Part shown: positions 41,807 to 50,300 of the stretch, piece after piece
Layout of the letters: every line of letters starts with the position of its first letter
Position numbering within the stretch: position 1 is the first letter of the stretch
From: Streptomyces glaucescens
GTDB lineage: Bacteria > Actinomycetota > Actinomycetes > Streptomycetales > Streptomycetaceae
Reading direction: 5' to 3'
Assembly (NCBI RefSeq): GCF_000761215.1
Contig: NZ_CP009438.1
Span: forward strand, 1,706,501-1,770,500
Length of the DNA stretch: 64,000 bases
The notes under the pieces: generated by a model
Told to the model about the DNA's origin: nothing
Database searches by the model: none
What the model saw: the letters and a program-made list of their open reading frames with translations, nothing else
Position numbers and translations under genes: made by a program

Positions 41807-42739
41807 ATGACCGTCATCGTGCGTGAGCTGCGTCCCGGCGTACGGGCCGACGCCGCCGGCTTCGCGGAGGTCCGCAGTCTGGCCCTGCCGTACATCCCGC
41901 AGACCCCGGACTCCGTCCTGCACCAGCTCACCCACAGCCATCCCGACGCCCGCTTCCGGCAGTTCGTCGCCGAGGAGGACGGGGAGATCATCGGCACGGC
42001 CCAGGCCGGCCTCGCCCACGACAGCCCGCGGCCGGGGCAGGGGTACCTCAACGTGTACACGCACCCGGGACGGACCCGGCGCGGTGCCGGCTCGCTGCTG
42101 GTGCGCACCGCCGAGGAGTACCTGGCGGGGCTGGGCGCGACCCGCCTCTTCTCCTGGGTACCGGACGAGCCGGCGCACCGGGCCTTCGCCGAGCGGCGCG
42201 GCTACCGGCCCAGCCGCTCCGCGCACTTCCTGCGCCTGGACCTCGCGCACGGCACCCTGCCGCCCCGGCAGGACCCGCCGCCGGGGGTCGAGCTGCGCAC
42301 GGCCGCCGACTACGCGGGCGATCCGCGTCCCCTGTTCGAGCTGGACGCGGAGGCGACGGCGGACGAACCGGGTGACATCGGAGCGCGGTTCACCGACTTC
42401 GAGGCGTGGGTCGAGGAGACCTGGAAGGACCCCCTGTTCGATCCGGAGCTGACGTCGGTGGCGGTCGCCGACGGCCGTCCGGTCGCGTTCAGCGCGGCCC
42501 GCACCGATCGCGCCCGCCGCCGCTACGGCTCCGCGATGACCGGCACCGCCCGCGCCTTCCGCGGCCGGGGGCTGGCCAGACTCGCCAAGAACGACTCCCT
42601 GCACCGGGCGCGCGCCGCCGGGTACACGGAGGCGTTCACCGGCAACGACACCGGCAACGGCCCGATGCTCGCGATCAACACGTGGTTCGGGTACCAGATC
42701 TGCGCCACGGAGGTGCGTCATGTCCGCGAACTCGGCTGA
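41807..42739 (+). CDS. GNAT acetyltransferase with two GNAT domains
   Basis: A 310-aa protein with two acetyltransferase halves. The first (about 1-150) has YLNVYTHPGRTRRGAGSLLV, the acetyl-CoA loop. The second (about 160-300) has MTGTARAFRGRGLARLAKND and AFTGNDTGNGPMLAINTWFG. This tandem arrangement resembles MshD-like and antibiotic-modifying GNATs. The substrate is not readable. The stop overlaps the next gene by 20 nt. Confidence 0.88.
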   Translation: MTVIVRELRPGVRADAAGFAEVRSLALPYIPQTPDSVLHQLTHSHPDARFRQFVAEEDGEIIGTAQAGLAHDSPRPGQGYLNVYTHPGRTRRGAGSLLVRTAEEYLAGLGATRLFSWVPDEPAHRAFAERRGYRPSRSAHFLRLDLAHGTLPPRQDPPPGVELRTAADYAGDPRPLFELDAEATADEPGDIGARFTDFEAWVEETWKDPLFDPELTSVAVADGRPVAFSAARTDRARRRYGSAMTGTARAFRGRGLARLAKNDSLHRARAAGYTEAFTGNDTGNGPMLAINTWFGYQICATEVRHVRELG

Positions 42740-43223
42740 ACCGGCGAACCGGGTGGACGTCGTCCTGCTCAAGGCCGGGCGGACGAAGATCCGCTACGCC
42801 GCCGAGCTGCTCGACGACGACGGGACCCGGGTGGCCGTCCGCGCCGCCTGGGCGGGTGGGGGCGTCCGCGACTTCGGCTTCGTGCGCTTCGAGCCGGGCG
42901 ACGTCTTCACCGAGTACTACTGGCGCGACCGCTGGTACGCCGTGAAGGAGGTCCGCGCGGCCGACGGGACCCTGAAGGGCTGGTACTGCGACGTCACCCG
43001 CCCGGCCACCCGGACCGGCGCCGAGCTGGTCGTCGAGGACCTTGACCTGGACCTGTGGCGCTCAGCCGACGGGTCGGATGTGCGCCGCCTGGACGAGGAC
43101 GAGTTCGCCGACAGCGGCCTCGCGGAGCGCGATCCCGAGGCCGCCCGGGCCGCACTGCGGGCGCTCGACGAGCTGGAGCGCCTGGCCACGGGCGCGGGCG
43201 GCCTGGAGTCCGTGCTGAGCTGA
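42720..43223 (+). CDS. DUF402 domain protein
   Basis: A 167-aa protein matching DUF402 (FomD-like nucleotide/phosphate hydrolases). The conserved EYYWRDRWYAVKEV and LKGWYCDVTRPA blocks lead to an Asp-rich VVEDLDLDLWRSADGSD. In this family the acidic and aromatic residues bind a metal-nucleotide substrate. It overlaps the GNAT gene by 20 nt and is probably translationally coupled. Confidence 0.88.
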   Translation: MSANSAEPANRVDVVLLKAGRTKIRYAAELLDDDGTRVAVRAAWAGGGVRDFGFVRFEPGDVFTEYYWRDRWYAVKEVRAADGTLKGWYCDVTRPATRTGAELVVEDLDLDLWRSADGSDVRRLDEDEFADSGLAERDPEAARAALRALDELERLATGAGGLESVLS

Positions 43224-43456
43224 ATCCGCCGCGAAGTCACGCCCGGTCACGGGCCGGTGACACACCGGCGCCCGGCGGCCACGCCGCGCAGTCGTCCGGT
43301 CACACCGGTTTGCCGTGGCCCCAACGGTGACACCCGCCACTGGCAACCGAATCGTGACAGCCGCCACAGACTATTCGGGCGGTGATGAGGAAGTCTCACC
43401 GAACGGGCCTACCTCCGTGAGAACGCGGAACACGGTAGTCCCACAAGGAGGCAGAC
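43224..43456 (+). promoter_or_regulatory. Promoter region of the 45-aa gene with 27-bp-spaced direct repeats
   Basis: GTGACACCCGCCAC (43327-43340) and GTGACAGCCGCCAC (43354-43367) match at 13 of 14 positions with a 27-bp period, which is not a whole number of helical turns. A related GGTGACACACCGG lies near 43250. They may bind a regulator. No -35/-10 pair is convincing. Confidence 0.4.
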
Positions 43457-43594
43457 ATGCGCCGTGTGACCGTGCGGAAGCCCCTGAAGACGTCGGACGC
43501 GCGCCGGGTCCGCGAAGAGGCGGCCGACGAGCGCCCCGCCGGGCGGCCCGAGGTGCGCAAGGACATCGCGCGCACCTGGTGGCCCGAAAGCTAG
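43457..43594 (+). CDS. 45-aa basic protein of unknown function
   Basis: The ATG at 43457 is preceded by AAGGAGG at an ideal distance, the best ribosome binding site in this part of the window. The product starts MRRVTVRKPLKTSDARRVRE and ends with DIARTWWPES. It is rich in Arg, Glu and Asp with a terminal Trp pair. It has no signal and no membrane segment. Its stop lies one base from the stop of the convergent GNAT gene. The strong site and normal codon use argue that it is translated. Confidence 0.6.
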   Translation: MRRVTVRKPLKTSDARRVREEAADERPAGRPEVRKDIARTWWPES

Positions 43595-43595
43595 T

Positions 43596-44042
43596 TCACA
43601 GCAGCTTGCGGTAGTGGATCCGGTCGTACGGCCCGTCGACGCGCCGTTCCACGGCCTCGTACCCGTACTTGGGGTAGATCTCCTGGTTCTCCCACATCAT
43701 CGCGTTCGTGTAGAGCCTGATCTCGGACAGGCCGAGCACGCGCGCGTGGGCGTCGACGAACCGCAGCAGCCGTCGCCCCACGCCCCGGCCATGGGCGTCG
43801 GGGTGGACGGCGATGCTGTCGAGGAACAGATGGTCCGCGTACGCGTCCAGGACGACGAGGCCGGTCACCGGCTCCCCGGTGACGAACACCCGCCCCGCGG
43901 CCACGTCCGCCGCGTGGTCCGCCTCCATGGGCTGGGGCACCACCCCGATGCGGGCGATGTAGTGCCGGTAGGCCGCGTCGGTCACGGACTTCACGGCGGG
44001 GATGTCGGCGCCGGCGGCCGGCCGGATCTCCAGATCGCGCAT
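43596..44042 (-). CDS. GNAT-family N-acetyltransferase
   Basis: A 148-aa single-domain GNAT. It starts MRDLEIRPAAGADIPAVKSV and has the acetyl-CoA-binding block DSIAVHPDAHGRGVGRRLLR. LYTNAMMWENQEIYPKYGYE follows, typical of small-molecule or amino-acid acetyltransferases. The substrate is unknown. It lies tail to tail with the 45-aa gene without room for a terminator. Confidence 0.9.
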   Translation of the reverse strand: MRDLEIRPAAGADIPAVKSVTDAAYRHYIARIGVVPQPMEADHAADVAAGRVFVTGEPVTGLVVLDAYADHLFLDSIAVHPDAHGRGVGRRLLRFVDAHARVLGLSEIRLYTNAMMWENQEIYPKYGYEAVERRVDGPYDRIHYRKLL

Positions 44043-44204
44043 GCCCCGCACAGTACCTACCTCAGCGCAGCCTGAGCGCTCCCTTAACGGCACCATAAGG
44101 ATGCCCGTCGGCCGCCGTCCGCGGGCGTTTTCGCGGGCTTGCGGGGCTAGCTTCTGATCACCCCACGGGATCACCGGAAGCACCGACCGCCCCAGGAGTC
44201 CTTC

Positions 44205-45245
44205 ATGCCCGCAACCCGCCGCAAGGCCGCCGCCACCGTCGCCGCCCTCGGCGTCGGCCCGCTCGCCCTGGCCGCCCTCTCGGCGGCGCCCGCGTCCGCG
44301 CACGGCTCGATGGGCGACCCGGTCAGCCGGGTCGCGCAGTGTTACGCGGAGGGTCCGGAGAGTCCCTCCTCGGCGGCGTGCAAGGCGGCGGTCGCGGCGG
44401 GCGGCACCCAGGCGCTCTACGACTGGAACGGCATCCGGATCGGCGACGCGGCCGGGCGGCACCGGGCACTGATCCCGGACGGCAAGCTGTGCAGCGCGAA
44501 CAACGAGGCGTTCAAGGGCCTGGACCTGGCCCGGGCCGACTGGCCGGCGACCGGCGTGCGCAGCGGCTCGTACACCTTCAGGTACCGGGTGACCGCTCCG
44601 CACCGGGGCACCTTCACGGTGTATCTGACCAAGCCGGGCTACGATCCCGCCCGGCCGCTCGCCTGGGACGACCTGGACCTGGCGAACCCGGTGGCCACCG
44701 CCACCGATCCGGCGGCGGCGGGCGGCTTCTACACGTTCTCCGGCACGCTTCCCGAGCGCACCGGCAAGCACCTGCTGTACGCGGTCTGGCAGCGTTCGGA
44801 CAGCCCGGAGGCCTTCTACTCCTGTTCCGACGTCAGCTTCGGCGGCACCACGGCCGGCACTCCCGGTGACACGACGAGCGGCGACACCGGTACCGGCGGC
44901 GCCACCGGCAGTGACAGCGGTACGAGTGGCGGCGCGGCGCCGGCCCCGGTCGCCTCCGCGCCGTCCCAGGAGCAGATCGAGGCCGGCGCCGAGCACTCGA
45001 CCGTCGAGAACCACGGCCACGGCGACGACGACCACCGCACGACGGCGGAGCCCGCCGCGGCGGCAGCCGCCGGACCGGCGCGGGCCAACCGGCCCGTGGC
45101 CGCGGGCGCGCCGCAGGGCCTCGCCGAGACCGGCGGGGACGGCGGCACGGCGTACCTCGCCGTGGGCGGCGCCGCGGCGCTGGCCCTCGGCGCGGCGGCG
45201 CTGTTCGCCTCGGTCCGCCGCAAGGCGGCGGCCGGCGGCAGGTGA
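44205..45245 (+). CDS. Cell-wall-anchored AA10 lytic polysaccharide monooxygenase
   Basis: A 346-aa protein with a signal peptide ending APASA, which leaves His as mature residue 1 (HGSMGDPVSR). That is the copper-binding histidine brace of AA10 enzymes. The second brace His is probably in YRVTAPHRGTF. The catalytic domain runs to about residue 225 and ends SPEAFYSCSDVSFGG. A Thr/Gly/Ser/Ala linker with a His/Asp-rich stretch (NHGHGDDDHR) follows. Then come LAETGG, a membrane helix and a basic tail, which fit a class E sortase signal (LAxTG). It should oxidatively cleave chitin, cellulose or a related glycan while attached to the wall. Confidence 0.9.
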   Translation: MPATRRKAAATVAALGVGPLALAALSAAPASAHGSMGDPVSRVAQCYAEGPESPSSAACKAAVAAGGTQALYDWNGIRIGDAAGRHRALIPDGKLCSANNEAFKGLDLARADWPATGVRSGSYTFRYRVTAPHRGTFTVYLTKPGYDPARPLAWDDLDLANPVATATDPAAAGGFYTFSGTLPERTGKHLLYAVWQRSDSPEAFYSCSDVSFGGTTAGTPGDTTSGDTGTGGATGSDSGTSGGAAPAPVASAPSQEQIEAGAEHSTVENHGHGDDDHRTTAEPAAAAAAGPARANRPVAAGAPQGLAETGGDGGTAYLAVGGAAALALGAAALFASVRRKAAAGGR

Positions 45246-45247
45246 CT

Positions 45248-45286
45248 CCGGGGTCCGGCCGGCGGCTCAGGCCGGCCGGACCCCGG
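45248..45286. terminator. Perfect 16-bp hairpin between convergent AA10 and lipase genes
   Basis: CCGGGGTCCGGCCGGC (45248-45263) and its exact inverse GCCGGCCGGACCCCGG (45271-45286) enclose a 7-nt loop. It starts three bases after the AA10 stop and ends seven bases before the lipase stop, so it can serve both genes. Confidence 0.88.
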
Positions 45287-45292
45287 CGGCCG

Positions 45293-46159
45293 TCAGCTGA
45301 AGGCGGCGGCGCAGGTGGTGGGCCTGGCGTTCGCCGGGTCGAGCGCGTTGGCCACCTCGTGGAAGGCGATCCGGTCGAACAGCCCGATCGCCAGGTGCTC
45401 GGAGAGGTCCACCGGGCACAGGTCCTGGAGCAGCACGTTGCGTACGTTCGGCCCCTCCAGGAAACCGCTGCGGTACGGCGTGACGACCTGGTCGTAGCGG
45501 GTCGCGAGCACGGTGTAGCGGACGCCGGGGACGGTGTCGCCGCCCGCGTTGAGCCGGTTCAGGAAGGCGGATCCGGCGATCTGGTCGGCGAGCGCGGGGG
45601 TGGCGGTGGTGAGGAGGTCCTCGGCGCCGGGGAAGTACGGCAGCAGCGCGGTGAGTCCGCCGAGGGTCGTGCCGTGGTTGTCGGGAGCGATGCCGACGAG
45701 CGCGTTCACCTCGGCCGCTCCACCGAGGAACTTCAGGTAGTGACGGGGCATCATGCCGCCCTGCGAGTGGCCGACCAGGTCGGCTTCGGCGGCTCCGGTG
45801 GCGGCGAGCACCTTGTCGACGAACGCGTCGAGTTCCCCGGCGGACTTCTCGATGGGACCGAGCCCGTGGAAGAACGGCACGCCGGGGAGCCGGCCGTAGT
45901 CGAGGGAGTAGACGCAGTACCCGCGTGCGACCAGGTACGGGGCGAGGCCCAGCCAGTTGTCGACGGCGTTGCCGAAGGTGCCGTGGACCAGGACGACGGG
46001 CCGGGGGTGGGCGGTGGAGGGCTTGCAGGAGTAGTCGTTCCAGCCACGGCTGGGCGCGTCGTCCGCGCGGGCGGTGGTGGCGGGGACGAGGGCGACCGCG
46101 ACGGCCAGCAGCACGGCGGCCACGGATCTGCGGACGTGGTGCGGGTTCCAGGGCAGCAT
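45293..46159 (-). CDS. Secreted alpha/beta-hydrolase lipase
   Basis: A 288-aa secreted lipase. The signal peptide (VRRSVAAVLLAVAVALVPAT) ends near ARA. The oxyanion region is VVLVHGTFGNAVDNW, the nucleophile is in DLVGHSQGGMMPR, and the His is probably in the C-terminal FHEVANALDP. Two Cys pairs are likely disulfides. AGGAG precedes the ATG at 46159. From memory, a homologous secreted lipase sits next to an AA10 enzyme in S. coelicolor. A CRP-like palindrome lies at 46214-46229. Confidence 0.93.
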   Translation of the reverse strand: MLPWNPHHVRRSVAAVLLAVAVALVPATTARADDAPSRGWNDYSCKPSTAHPRPVVLVHGTFGNAVDNWLGLAPYLVARGYCVYSLDYGRLPGVPFFHGLGPIEKSAGELDAFVDKVLAATGAAEADLVGHSQGGMMPRHYLKFLGGAAEVNALVGIAPDNHGTTLGGLTALLPYFPGAEDLLTTATPALADQIAGSAFLNRLNAGGDTVPGVRYTVLATRYDQVVTPYRSGFLEGPNVRNVLLQDLCPVDLSEHLAIGLFDRIAFHEVANALDPANARPTTCAAAFS

Positions 46160-46213
46160 CGAGTGATCTCCTGACGGCTCATGGGGAAGGAGAAGTGCGT
46201 CTGCCTTACGCCC

Positions 46214-46229
46214 TGTGATCCGGATCACG
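46214..46229. promoter_or_regulatory. CRP-like palindrome upstream of the lipase gene
   Basis: TGTGATCCGGATCACG matches the TGTGA-N6-TCACA consensus in 9 of 10 positions and contains the perfect 14-bp palindrome GTGATCCGGATCAC. It is centred about 62 bp upstream of the lipase ATG. Streptomyces Crp recognises similar sites, so cAMP-Crp control is a reasonable inference. Confidence 0.6.
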
Positions 46230-46356
46230 GGATGCTGTTCATCCGTCAAGTTACGGACGAGTAGCACCAAGGGGAAGCCGCGCGACGGTAAAAACCCGCG
46301 GCCCGGGCCGGCTCACCGTCCGGCACGGACTCGCGCCCCGCGCCGCCCGGCCGGGG

Positions 46357-47325
46357 TCACGCCGCCAGCCTCCCCGGCATCACCGCGCGCGGCCCGAACC
46401 TGGCGCGGGCGCGGTCGGCGACCTCCTCGATGCGGCGGATCCGTTCGTCCGCGGCGTCGAAGGTGAGCTGGTGGAAGGCCTGTTCGGCGGGGGTCAGGCT
46501 CTCGGCGCGCAGGGCGACCGAGCGGACCCGGGCACGCTGGAGGCCGAGGGCGTCGTACATGCCGTAGACCGCCTTGGCCAGCGCCGCCGAGTGGGCGGTG
46601 GGCTCGGCGAGGGTGCGGGAACGGGTGGTGGCGGAGCGGTCGGCGTAGCGCACGGTGAGGCTGAGGCCGCGGCAGACCTCGTCCACGGCCCGCAGCCGGG
46701 CGCCGATCTCCTCGGCGGCCGACAGCAGCGCGCGGCGGTGCCGTTCCGGGTCCAGCTCGTCGCGCGCGAAGGGCCGCTCGGTGGCCAGGGAACGGGAGAC
46801 CGCGGCGGGCACCACCCGGCCGCGGTCGATCCCGTTCGCCTTCTCGTGCAGTTCGCGGCCCGCCTTCGCGCCGACCAGGCGCTGGAGCGTGGACAGCGGT
46901 GCGGCGGCGACCCGGCCGAGGGTGTCGAGGCCGTACCCGCACAGCGTGCGGGCGGTCGCGGCGCCCACACCGGGCAGGACGGCGACGGGCCGGCCGGCGA
47001 GGAACTCCGCCACGGCGTCCTCGGGGACCGCGCAGGTCAGCCCGGGCCGGGCGGCGCGCAGCGCGATCCGGGCCAGCATGGGGCCGGGTCCGGCGCCGAT
47101 CGCGCAGTCGACGCCGAAGCGGGCGAGGGCGCGGACCCGGATCACGGCGGCCAGTTCGGCGGCGCCCCGCCCGAAGTAGCGTTCCGCGCCGCCGAGGTCG
47201 GCGAGAGCCCCGTCCGGCGGCAGCGCCTCGACGACCGGTGTGAACTCCTCCAGCAGCCCGAGCAGCCGGGGCAGGGCCGCCTCGTGCGTCGGCGGCGGCT
47301 GGAAACGTACGCAGAGGATCGTCAT
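46357..47325 (-). CDS. Y-family DNA polymerase homologue, ImuB-like and probably non-catalytic
   Basis: A 322-aa protein matching Y-family polymerases in its palm (partly), thumb (VLPGVGAATARTLCGYGLDT) and little-finger region. The catalytic acidic residues are missing: the first motif reads ILCVRFQPPP instead of a V-D-M-D type, and the S-I-D-E position reads ALPPDGALAD. This fits ImuB, which acts as a clamp-binding scaffold for DnaE2. HQLTFDAADERI near the end resembles a beta-clamp motif. Its ATG overlaps the dnaE2 stop (ATGA). No ImuA-prime gene is nearby. Confidence 0.82.
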   Translation of the reverse strand: MTILCVRFQPPPTHEAALPRLLGLLEEFTPVVEALPPDGALADLGGAERYFGRGAAELAAVIRVRALARFGVDCAIGAGPGPMLARIALRAARPGLTCAVPEDAVAEFLAGRPVAVLPGVGAATARTLCGYGLDTLGRVAAAPLSTLQRLVGAKAGRELHEKANGIDRGRVVPAAVSRSLATERPFARDELDPERHRRALLSAAEEIGARLRAVDEVCRGLSLTVRYADRSATTRSRTLAEPTAHSAALAKAVYGMYDALGLQRARVRSVALRAESLTPAEQAFHQLTFDAADERIRRIEEVADRARARFGPRAVMPGRLAA

Positions 47326-50300
47326 CCCGCGCTCCCCGGGCTCTGGTGCCACAACTTCCTCGTCCGCGAGGGTTCCTGGCCCGCGGGACGCAGATCGGCC
47401 CAGGGGTGCATCTCGTAGCCCGTGGGCATGCGGAGGGTCCGGGACCGGTGCTGGTCCATACGGTCCTGGGCGGCCGAGCCGGCCGGGGCGGGCAGTCCGT
47501 CGGAACCGGCGAGCCGTTCCCGCGCGGGCCCCTGTCCGTCACCGGGCGGGGAGCCGTCACCGGGCGCGGAACCGTCGCCCGCCCGGGTCGCGCCGTCGGC
47601 CGCGGGGCCGGGCGCGCCGGCGAGCCGGGCCGCGACCCCTTCCAGCCCCTGTTCCCGGCGCAGTTCGGCGAGTTCGGCGAGGTTCCAGGCGGCGGCGCCC
47701 ACCACGCTGACGCTGCGCGGGCCGCGCCGCTGGACCACGCCGCGCACCAGCAGCAGCCAGGAGTGGAAGACGGTGTGGGCGCAGGCGTCGTGGGAGTCGT
47801 CGAAGAAGGCGAGGTCGACCAGGCCGGTGCCGTCGTCCAGGGTGGTGAAGATGACCCGCCTGCCGGACCGGATCGGCGGTGTCTGGGTGGCCGCCTTGGC
47901 GCCCGCGACCAGCACCGTCTCGCCGTGCCGGGCCTCGCGCAGCCGGCGGGCGTTCACCACGCCCAGCTCGTCGAGGAACATCCGGTGGTCGTCCATCAGG
48001 TTGCGTGAGGCGTCCATGGCGAGCACGCCCAGTTCGGCGCTGAGCCGTTCCTCCGCGGAGAGGTCGGGCAGCCCGGCGGGGGCGGTCCGCCGTCCGCCGG
48101 ACAGCGGGAGCTGGCCCCCGCCGCCGCCCGTGCCGCGCGCGCCGCGGTGCAGTTCGGTCAGGTGGAGTTGCAGGTCGCGGCGGTTGGCGCCGAACGCGTC
48201 CAGCGCGCCGACCTGGGCGAGCCGCTGGGCGAGCGGGCGGCTCGGGCGGGCCCGTTCCCAGAAGTCGAGCAGGGAGGAGTACGGCTGCCCGTCCTCGATC
48301 CGCCGCGCCTCGGCCTCGCTGATGTTGTGCACGTCGAAGAGGGCGAGCCGGAGGCCCCAGACCTCGCGCGGCCCCGACCGCCCCGAGGACCCCGAGGACC
48401 CCGAGGACCCCGAGGCTGATTCAGACACCAGTTCGATCCGGTGGGCGACCCCCGACCTGTTCACGTCCAGCGGCAGGATCGGCACCCCGCGCCGCCGCGC
48501 GTCCGCGAGCAGCAGCCGCTTGGGGTACATGCCCGGGTCGTGGGTGAGCAGCCCGGCGTAGAAGGCGGCCGGGTGATGGGCCTTCAGCCAGGCCGACTGG
48601 TACGTCGGCACCGCGAAGGCGACCGCGTGCGCCTTGCAGAAGCCGTACGAGCCGAACGCCTCGATGATCTCCCAGGTGCGCTGAATCGTTTCCGCGTCAT
48701 ACCCGCGCGCCGCCGCGTGCTGGGCGAACCAGAACCGGATCCGCCCCTGGGACTCCGGATCGGACAGCCCCCGGCGCACCCGGTCCGCCTCGCCGCGCCC
48801 GCAGCCCGTCATGATGTCGACGATGTGGATGATCTGCTCGTGGAAGACGACCACCCCGTACGTCTCCTTCAGCGGCCCCTCCAGATCCGGGTGCGGGTAG
48901 CGCACCGGGGCCCGTCCGTGCCGCGCCTCGATGAACGGCCGCACCATGTCGGCGGCGACCGGGCCCGGCCGGAAGAGGGAGATGTCGACGACCAGGTCGT
49001 GGAAGGTGGCCGGCTGTAGCCGTCCCACCAGGTCCCGCTGGCCGGGCGACTCGATCTGGAAGCAGCCCAGGGTCTCGGCGGACCGGATCAGGCCGTACGT
49101 CGCCGGGTCGCCCGGCGGCAGCGCGTCCAGGTCGACCTCGGCGCCCGATGCGCGCTTCACCTCGGCGACCGCGTGCGCCATCGCCGACTGCATCCGCACG
49201 CCCAGCACGTCCAGCTTGAGCAGCCCCAGGTCCTCCACGTCGTCCTTGTCGAACTGCGCCATCGGGAAGCCCTCGCCGCTCGTCGGCATCACCGGCGTCC
49301 GGGAGAGCAGGGAGGCATCGGAGAGCAGGACGCCGCAGGGGTGCATGGCCACCCCGCGCGGCAGCGCGTCCAGCGCCTCGACCAGCTCCCACAGCGGGCC
49401 GTACCGCTCCTGCTCGGCGGCGAGCGCCTTCAGTTCGGGCAGCTCCTGGAGCGCCGCGCGGGCGTCGCGGGCGCGGATGTGCGGGAAGGACTTGGCGAGC
49501 CGGTCGATCTCGGCGGGGTCCAGGGACAGGGCCGCGCCGACGTCCCGGATCGCGTGCCGCACCCGGTAGGTCTCCGGCATCGCGACCGTCGCCACCCGCT
49601 CGGCGCCGAACCGGCCGATGATCGCCCGGTAGACATCCAGGCGGCGCGCCGACTCCACGTCGATGTCGATGTCGGGCAGCACGACCCGCTCCTTGGACAG
49701 GAAGCGTTCCATCAGCAGCCGGTGCTCGACCGGGTCGGCGTGCGTGATGCCCAGGAGGTGGTTGACGAGGGAGCCCGCGCCGGACCCGCGCGCGGCCACC
49801 CGGACACCCATCTCCCGTACGTCGTCGACCACTTGGGCCACCGTCAGGAAATAGGAGGCGAAGCCGTGGTGGGCGATGATGTCCAGTTCCTCGTGCATCC
49901 GCTCCCAGTAGGCGCGGCGGCCCGCGTACCCGCGCAGCACCATGCCGGCCGCCGCCCGTGAGGCCAGCACCCGCTGCGCGCCGCGACGGTCCGCGCCGAC
50001 GAGGTGCGGCTCGGGGAAGTGGACGGTGCCGATGCCGAGGTCGTCCTCGGAATCGACCAGGCACTCGGCGGCCGTGGCCTGGGTCTGCTCCAGCAGCCGC
50101 AGGGCGGCCTCGCGCCGGTACCCGGCGGCCTCCACGATCCGCTCGGCCGCCTCCCGCATGGCCCCCGCGTCCTTGAGCCAGGCCGCGCCGGAGTCCAGTT
50201 CCCTGGCCGGGTCGATCGGGACCAGGCGGCGGGCGGCGTCCAGTACGTCGGCGACCCGGCCCTGGCCGGGGTCGGCGTACCGCACCGCGTTGCTCAGCAC

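Noticed and set aside
41735..42772. Long N-terminal extension of the GntR regulator
   Set aside because: It would run antisense through the GNAT gene. The YtrA family is about 120 aa and the GTG at 41734 fits.
48360..48425. Inserted sequence in dnaE2
   Set aside because: The CCCGAGGAC repeats encode a short Ser/Gly linker in frame. The polymerase continues normally on both sides.
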